Part shown: one piece after another, positions 61,101-64,000 of the stretch
Layout: each line of letters opens with the position of its first letter
Position numbering within the stretch: position 1 is the first letter of the stretch
Assembly (NCBI RefSeq): GCF_008086165.1
Contig: NZ_VSKL01000002.1
Coordinates: forward strand, 372,001-436,000
From: Algorimicrobium algoritergicola
GTDB lineage: Bacteria; Bacteroidota; Bacteroidia; Flavobacteriales; Flavobacteriaceae
DNA: 64,000 nucleotides
Reading direction: 5' to 3'
Notes under the pieces: generated by a model
What the model was told of the DNA's origin: nothing
The model's database searches: none
What the model saw: only the letters and a program-made list of their open reading frames with translations
Made by a program: the position numbers and the translations under genes

Positions 61101-61291
61101 GCTTCATTTACAGAGCTAAATTCAGCCCCTCCTATATTGATTAGGTCTCCAGTGAAGGCGATAAAAGTAATTCCGTGTTGCTCATTAAGACCTTCTAACT
61201 TTTTCAGCAATGCCTTTTTAATATAATTATTCCAATCTTTTAAATTTTTTGGATTTATATGGAAATCGGAAAGCTGTATTATTCGAATCAT
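58136..61291 (-). CDS. calcineurin-like phosphoesterase fused to NACHT-like STAND NTPase; candidate defence protein
   Basis: The 1051-aa protein opens with a metallophosphoesterase domain (about residues 1-300) with its metal motifs in order: DFH (9-11), GDL (48-50), GNHD (92-95), HH (220-221) and GDSH (248-251). A STAND/NACHT-type NTPase follows: Walker A GNKESGKT (415-422), Walker B VLLVDNL (481-487), a sensor-like IIASGD segment, and a winged-helix-like end with FFHFFLAKR near 712. The last about 330 residues are helical with no known domain, as in STAND sensors. An effector-NTPase-sensor layout is typical of antiphage NLR-like proteins. It is AT-rich, transcribed alone and flanked by repeats, which suggests acquisition. 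Confidence 0.85.
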   Translation of the reverse strand: MIRIIQLSDFHINPKNLKDWNNYIKKALLKKLEGLNEQHGITFIAFTGDLINIGGAEFSSVNEAFEKFKEQIISPIITSLDLPINKFLIIPGNHDIVRGEDSERDELGSKSYFNKPDNISDFMQSAVKNENYDGMKRMIPYKNFEKELYKDIESPHKITMFGSSFIIDSINDKKIGIACLNSAWRCYDKNDKGNLLIGEDQLIEHTNFIDSTDFKVALVHHPIDLLSPVEAKLILDHLHKDYDILLFGDSHETISSMSTGFTGTLFMNLAPSGISDIRDDSRKYSNGFTVIDIELNEKEICAQYFRYNHNKKDYVINTDSGNTDDGKFCQEIPDKQKKKNLSLINKGLENIKDNHYKFMNDCMIGVKVDINVSDIKDAFILPPITLGKSLSEEDKTPEVNINQIVKANYHQMFFGNKESGKTVLLFRLVREFVDEYQYTRKLPIYFNLEEIGNKEIETVLKDYLSFSTLELNQLIIDNNIVLLVDNLNYKDNGNNIDKIKKLEAFLDKNSNVQIIASGDGDISSGVPPIDYVEYCKIPFKSLFIQNLRSKEIKSIIKLWIPNEDNIQMESRLDKIVSDFSSFSLPSNAMSVSLFLWSTEHSDRKPINNAVLLDIYIEIILEKLNQDNIYRGSFDFTNKLQLLANIAQEMLVVGEENYSLLYSDYIKVIETYLAKVGFDYETDKIADYFIRRKLFTKYHGNRIKFSQSCFFHFFLAKRMEFNNDFKDYVIAEENYCKYIPEIDYYTGLVRSDKELLNTIFNRFKIEFSKTDHVFPQIENKWDRFFIVKFKKDDSQDIKFISAAKTTEISKIKENRPSEEMIEEFQNRRLSKITEPGKILKKNGNINLESLIILMSVVLRNSEGVEDFKLKKEIYSSLIKYTLIWTVLYREHIIDYILKHKKLPPTLSTNISVQRTLVNLPLHVQSGMSKWVGTPKLAKVILSKIESDLKGKSFTNSDLELFFSVALYGDIQGNNYPDYYKKLIKQLKNNPVRDYTLYKLIFYYYRRSRDGSPNEDLYLDMISDLKMKELNMPNKMKQKVINSYITAKKNMFG

Positions 61292-61724
61292 AATTTAATA
61301 GGTAATTTGTATTCAAATATAACTTTATTTATAACGATTTGAAACTCTAAATTATTAGAATGTTTTACAAGTAATTAACAAAATATCCCATTCCAATTCT
61401 CTCCCCCCTATCGTCGCTTCGTAATAAGCATGTTCAATTAACTTTGCAAAAGGAGCTATTTAGAATAAAATTTCAATAGAAATGACTCGAGTTCATTAAC
61501 ATCCAAAAGGCCATATTTTATTCCCATTTCCCACCTAAACCATTTACAGATATCCATGATTATACCGAAACTCCAATATATAATGTAAGGGAGTTCGGCA
61601 ACAGAGCTTTAAAGATAAACAAGGATTTGCATAAATTACCAAATAGAATCATTTGTAGATTCTATTTTATATTCTACTGAAATGACAGTATCTTGAAATT
61701 GGTAGTATTTAAATAAAATAGAAT
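61292..61724. other. 433-bp gap upstream of the STAND gene
   Basis: No clear gene. It contains the hairpin at 61640-61664, a minus-strand frame of about 33 codons from an ATG near 61556 that I cannot support, and a C-rich stretch (CTCTCCCCCC near 61400). The STAND gene's promoter should lie in its left part, but no consensus element stands out. Confidence 0.5.
61640..61664. repeat. 9-bp-stem hairpin, right member of a similar pair
   Basis: AATAGAATC-atttgta-GATTCTATT. It has the same stem and loop lengths as the hairpin at 55205-55229; the single stem difference is compensated on both arms. TTTTA follows in both. Confidence 0.6.
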
Positions 61725-64000
61725 TTAATCTTCAAAAATATAGTCTAACAACAAATCATTTTTTTCTAATCCGTTATCTAATGTCATCGGTATGATTTTA
61801 TCTGGAACAATCCCTTTGTTTAGCGGCAATTTTGGAACATGAACAGATTCCCGTTCTGTGCCTATTTGTAAAGCTAGTTTTGTGTTTTTTAGTGATGGGA
61901 CAGCTCTACCAGGATGTGTGCTGTAGGTGCCTCCTGTTTCTTCGCCTAGTATAGTGGCTAATTGATTGTGTTTTACAACGGCTAACATTTGTGCGGTTGC
62001 CGAGGCCGAACGACCATCTGTAAGCATATATATTTTACGATTACTACTGTTATTGGTGGTTTGGGGTTTTACGGTTATGGGTCTGTTTCTGCTTTTGTTG
62101 AGCTGATTATCTTCATAAAAATTAATTTCTTTATCAATCATATAGGTGAGTATATATTTTGTGCATTTTGGGTTTCCACCTCTATTTCCTCTTAAATCAA
62201 AGACCACCTTTGTTATGTTTTCATCTTGTATTTGTTTCATATAGGTATCTATGGTCTCCTTAAAAAAATCAATATTTTCCCTGCCTGTTGGGAAATAATT
62301 GAAATTCTTAATCTTGATGATAGCGGTTTTCTTTTCATTATTCATCACTATGCCTAATCTTGGCGTATTGGTGATGTCTACTTTATAATTAGGAGCCGGT
62401 TCGTCAATTAGAAAGGTTGTTTTAATGTCATTTTCGGCATTATACGGCTTAAATTTTATGTTGTATTCTGAAGCAAAACCAAAATAACTGTGGTAATAGT
62501 ATAAAAAGTTCACATTTAAATCGCCTCTATAAAAATTTTGATTGAAGGCATCTGCCGAGATGGTTGTTTTTAGTATTTGATATATGTTACTGGATGCGAT
62601 TCCGTTAATTTCTAAAATTTCAGAACCTGCGTTCATTTCTGTATTTTCGACACAATTGTTTAGGGCATACATTTTTTCATCTTTAAACCATACGATTAGT
62701 GGTAACCAATACTTTTGAGGTGTTCTGAAAAAGCGCGTATCAACCATACGCGTATGTAAACAGCCTAAACTTGTTACTATTGGCGCTATTACTTGATAAA
62801 ATTCTGTAACCGTCATGGAATCTTTTAATTTACGGCGTTGCGTGTTTACCAGGTTTTCATAGGATGCTTTATCCGTGAATTGAAATTGTGAGGGATGGTC
62901 TTTTAAGGTTTCTAATACTTGATTAAAATCTTCGACTAGCTTTTCTTTTTCAATCTTGGTATTGAACTTGTTCAGAATAGTGTCCGTAACGGTTTCAATT
63001 GGTGTTATATGGTATAATTCGGTTTTTAAAAGTTGTACTGGATTATCTTGGTCGTAGATATATTTTATGCTTGTAACGCCTCTCCTACTCTGTATTTTGT
63101 TATCGATATCATAACTACTATACGCGATTAGATTCCCTATGCTGTCAAATTTATATTTTGAGTAGGCATCATTACTCCTTATATCCACTTTGTAGTTTCC
63201 GTTTAAACCAACGGTGGCGTATTTTAGACAATTTCCATTGGTATCATAGGTTGCGAAACCGCCAGCTGTTCCTAAAAATGAACCAACTGCTGGTTGGTTT
63301 TCGGCATTGAAAAACTTAAAACGTATGAGGTTCTTATTTTTATCATATATGGCTTGATCGATGGCGATTCCTGTTTCATCATTTACGAGCTCCATATTTT
63401 CATTGACGTTGTTCATGGATTGTAATAGGCCATTATCATTGAATTTGTATAGTACGTTATAGAATTTATAATACGGACGCATAGTAACCTGTACGCCAGT
63501 TACATCTTTTCTGGTTTCTAATACTGCATTGTTGTTTATGTGTTTCCAGGTATATTCAAAAATATTCCAGCTGTTATTTATAGGTTCCTCATTTTTGTTG
63601 TAATACGTTAAACCTATTCGTTTTCCATTTTTATTATAGGCATATACTTCTTTAAATACACCCATGCCATTGGTTGTTGGTTGATTATCAGCATCAAAAA
63701 ACAAGCGTGTTTCTGTGTTTTCAGAATATCCTATTTGCGTTTTTGGAGCCAAGGCTCTTTTACCATCCAGAATACCGCTTCTGTTTAAGTCGATTAGATT
63801 TTGGGCGTATTTATATTCAACGGCGACTAATCTATTTAGAGAATCATAGTCTAGCTTAAAATGATTGACTTTTTGGGCTTCCGTTTCTGTTAATGGGATT
63901 CTTCCTTCGGTTTTGGAAAATGGTGTTTCACGAAAAATAAGGTGTTTAAAATAGGTTGTGCTTTGCGCTATTGCACCTAAACCACAGGATAAAAAAACAA
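61725..64000 (-). CDS. S41 family (C-terminal processing) peptidase with N-terminal repeats, 5' end outside window
   Basis: The frame stays open to the right edge, where FLSCGLGAIAQ looks like the end of a signal peptide or lipobox, so only a few codons are missing. Residues before about 300 form short repeats of the type YDxNGNxxxxxxxxxxNxxP (for example TYDTNGNCLKY, FFNAENQPAVG), likely beta-hairpins. An S41 domain follows, with KVVFDLRGNRGGNP and the catalytic Ser in TDGRSASATAQML, then GEETGGTYS. It is an exported serine protease. The repeats resemble YD/WG-type binding modules and may capture a ligand. Confidence 0.88.
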   Translation of the reverse strand, partial: VFLSCGLGAIAQSTTYFKHLIFRETPFSKTEGRIPLTETEAQKVNHFKLDYDSLNRLVAVEYKYAQNLIDLNRSGILDGKRALAPKTQIGYSENTETRLFFDADNQPTTNGMGVFKEVYAYNKNGKRIGLTYYNKNEEPINNSWNIFEYTWKHINNNAVLETRKDVTGVQVTMRPYYKFYNVLYKFNDNGLLQSMNNVNENMELVNDETGIAIDQAIYDKNKNLIRFKFFNAENQPAVGSFLGTAGGFATYDTNGNCLKYATVGLNGNYKVDIRSNDAYSKYKFDSIGNLIAYSSYDIDNKIQSRRGVTSIKYIYDQDNPVQLLKTELYHITPIETVTDTILNKFNTKIEKEKLVEDFNQVLETLKDHPSQFQFTDKASYENLVNTQRRKLKDSMTVTEFYQVIAPIVTSLGCLHTRMVDTRFFRTPQKYWLPLIVWFKDEKMYALNNCVENTEMNAGSEILEINGIASSNIYQILKTTISADAFNQNFYRGDLNVNFLYYYHSYFGFASEYNIKFKPYNAENDIKTTFLIDEPAPNYKVDITNTPRLGIVMNNEKKTAIIKIKNFNYFPTGRENIDFFKETIDTYMKQIQDENITKVVFDLRGNRGGNPKCTKYILTYMIDKEINFYEDNQLNKSRNRPITVKPQTTNNSSNRKIYMLTDGRSASATAQMLAVVKHNQLATILGEETGGTYSTHPGRAVPSLKNTKLALQIGTERESVHVPKLPLNKGIVPDKIIPMTLDNGLEKNDLLLDYIFED

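Noticed and set aside
61455-61556. 33-codon minus-strand frame in the gap before the STAND gene
   Set aside because: Short, no paralogue or context to support it, and the upstream frame is interrupted. It could be a gene relic but cannot be shown.

Overview
The window comes from a low-GC member of the Bacteroidota, most likely a marine Flavobacteriaceae. Evidence for this: many lipoproteins with short N-terminal lipoboxes, a C-terminal type IX secretion sorting domain on an LRR protein, recurrent Bacteroidota promoter elements (TAnnTTTG, sometimes with TTG about 17-19 nt upstream), weak Shine-Dalgarno signals, a fused alpha/beta 2-oxoacid dehydrogenase E1, and typical flavobacterial families (DUF1835, DUF6428, DUF3817). 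No tRNA, rRNA, CRISPR array, integrase or transposase is visible.

Layout. 1-5.7 kb: 5' part of mutS2, an alpha/beta hydrolase lipoprotein, a YfcC-type carrier, ung and small lipoproteins. 5.2-9.6 kb: a tight minus-strand operon (2-oxoglutarate/Fe oxygenase, SUI1-like factor, DUF1835 protein, nucleoside phosphorylase, cytoplasmic NMT1/THI5-like binding protein, lipoprotein). 9.7-16.5 kb: E1 dehydrogenase fusion, M19 dipeptidase, 3D-domain lipoprotein, S9 peptidase, ExbD. 16.5-17.3 kb: a gap that on the minus strand holds two tandem, near-identical 28-codon ORFs, a possible 43-codon ORF and an intrinsic terminator. 17.3-34.4 kb: core genes for RNA modification, helicases, an OmpA lipoprotein, an MscS-like channel, an M16 peptidase, a cold-shock protein and a porin. 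34.4-42.3 kb: a nine-gene minus-strand drug-efflux type operon (TetR, TolC, HlyD, lipoprotein, OsmC, two ABC ATPases, two ABC-2 permeases) with a TetR-like operator on its promoter. 42.3-44.9 kb: a 55-aa membrane protein and topoisomerase III. 45.0-47.6 kb: an arsenic operon (arsR, DUF6428, arsenate reductase-like phosphatase, acr3). 47.7-55.1 kb: a TPR/HTH membrane regulator, a secreted protein, LysM-M23 peptidase, DEFD-box helicase, Old Yellow Enzyme and a zinc alcohol dehydrogenase.

The accessory part is 55.1-61.7 kb. A GC-richer, uncharacterised 266-aa gene sits in more than 2 kb of non-coding, repeat-built DNA: a 7 x 11-bp array, a 49-bp tandem duplication, about 200-bp repeats on either side of the gene, and a 79-bp copy of the gene's own 3' end. 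Next to it is an AT-rich 1051-aa gene that fuses a calcineurin-like metallophosphoesterase to a NACHT-like STAND NTPase. That architecture fits a single-gene antiphage defence system. The window ends inside an S41 protease gene with N-terminal beta-hairpin-like repeats.
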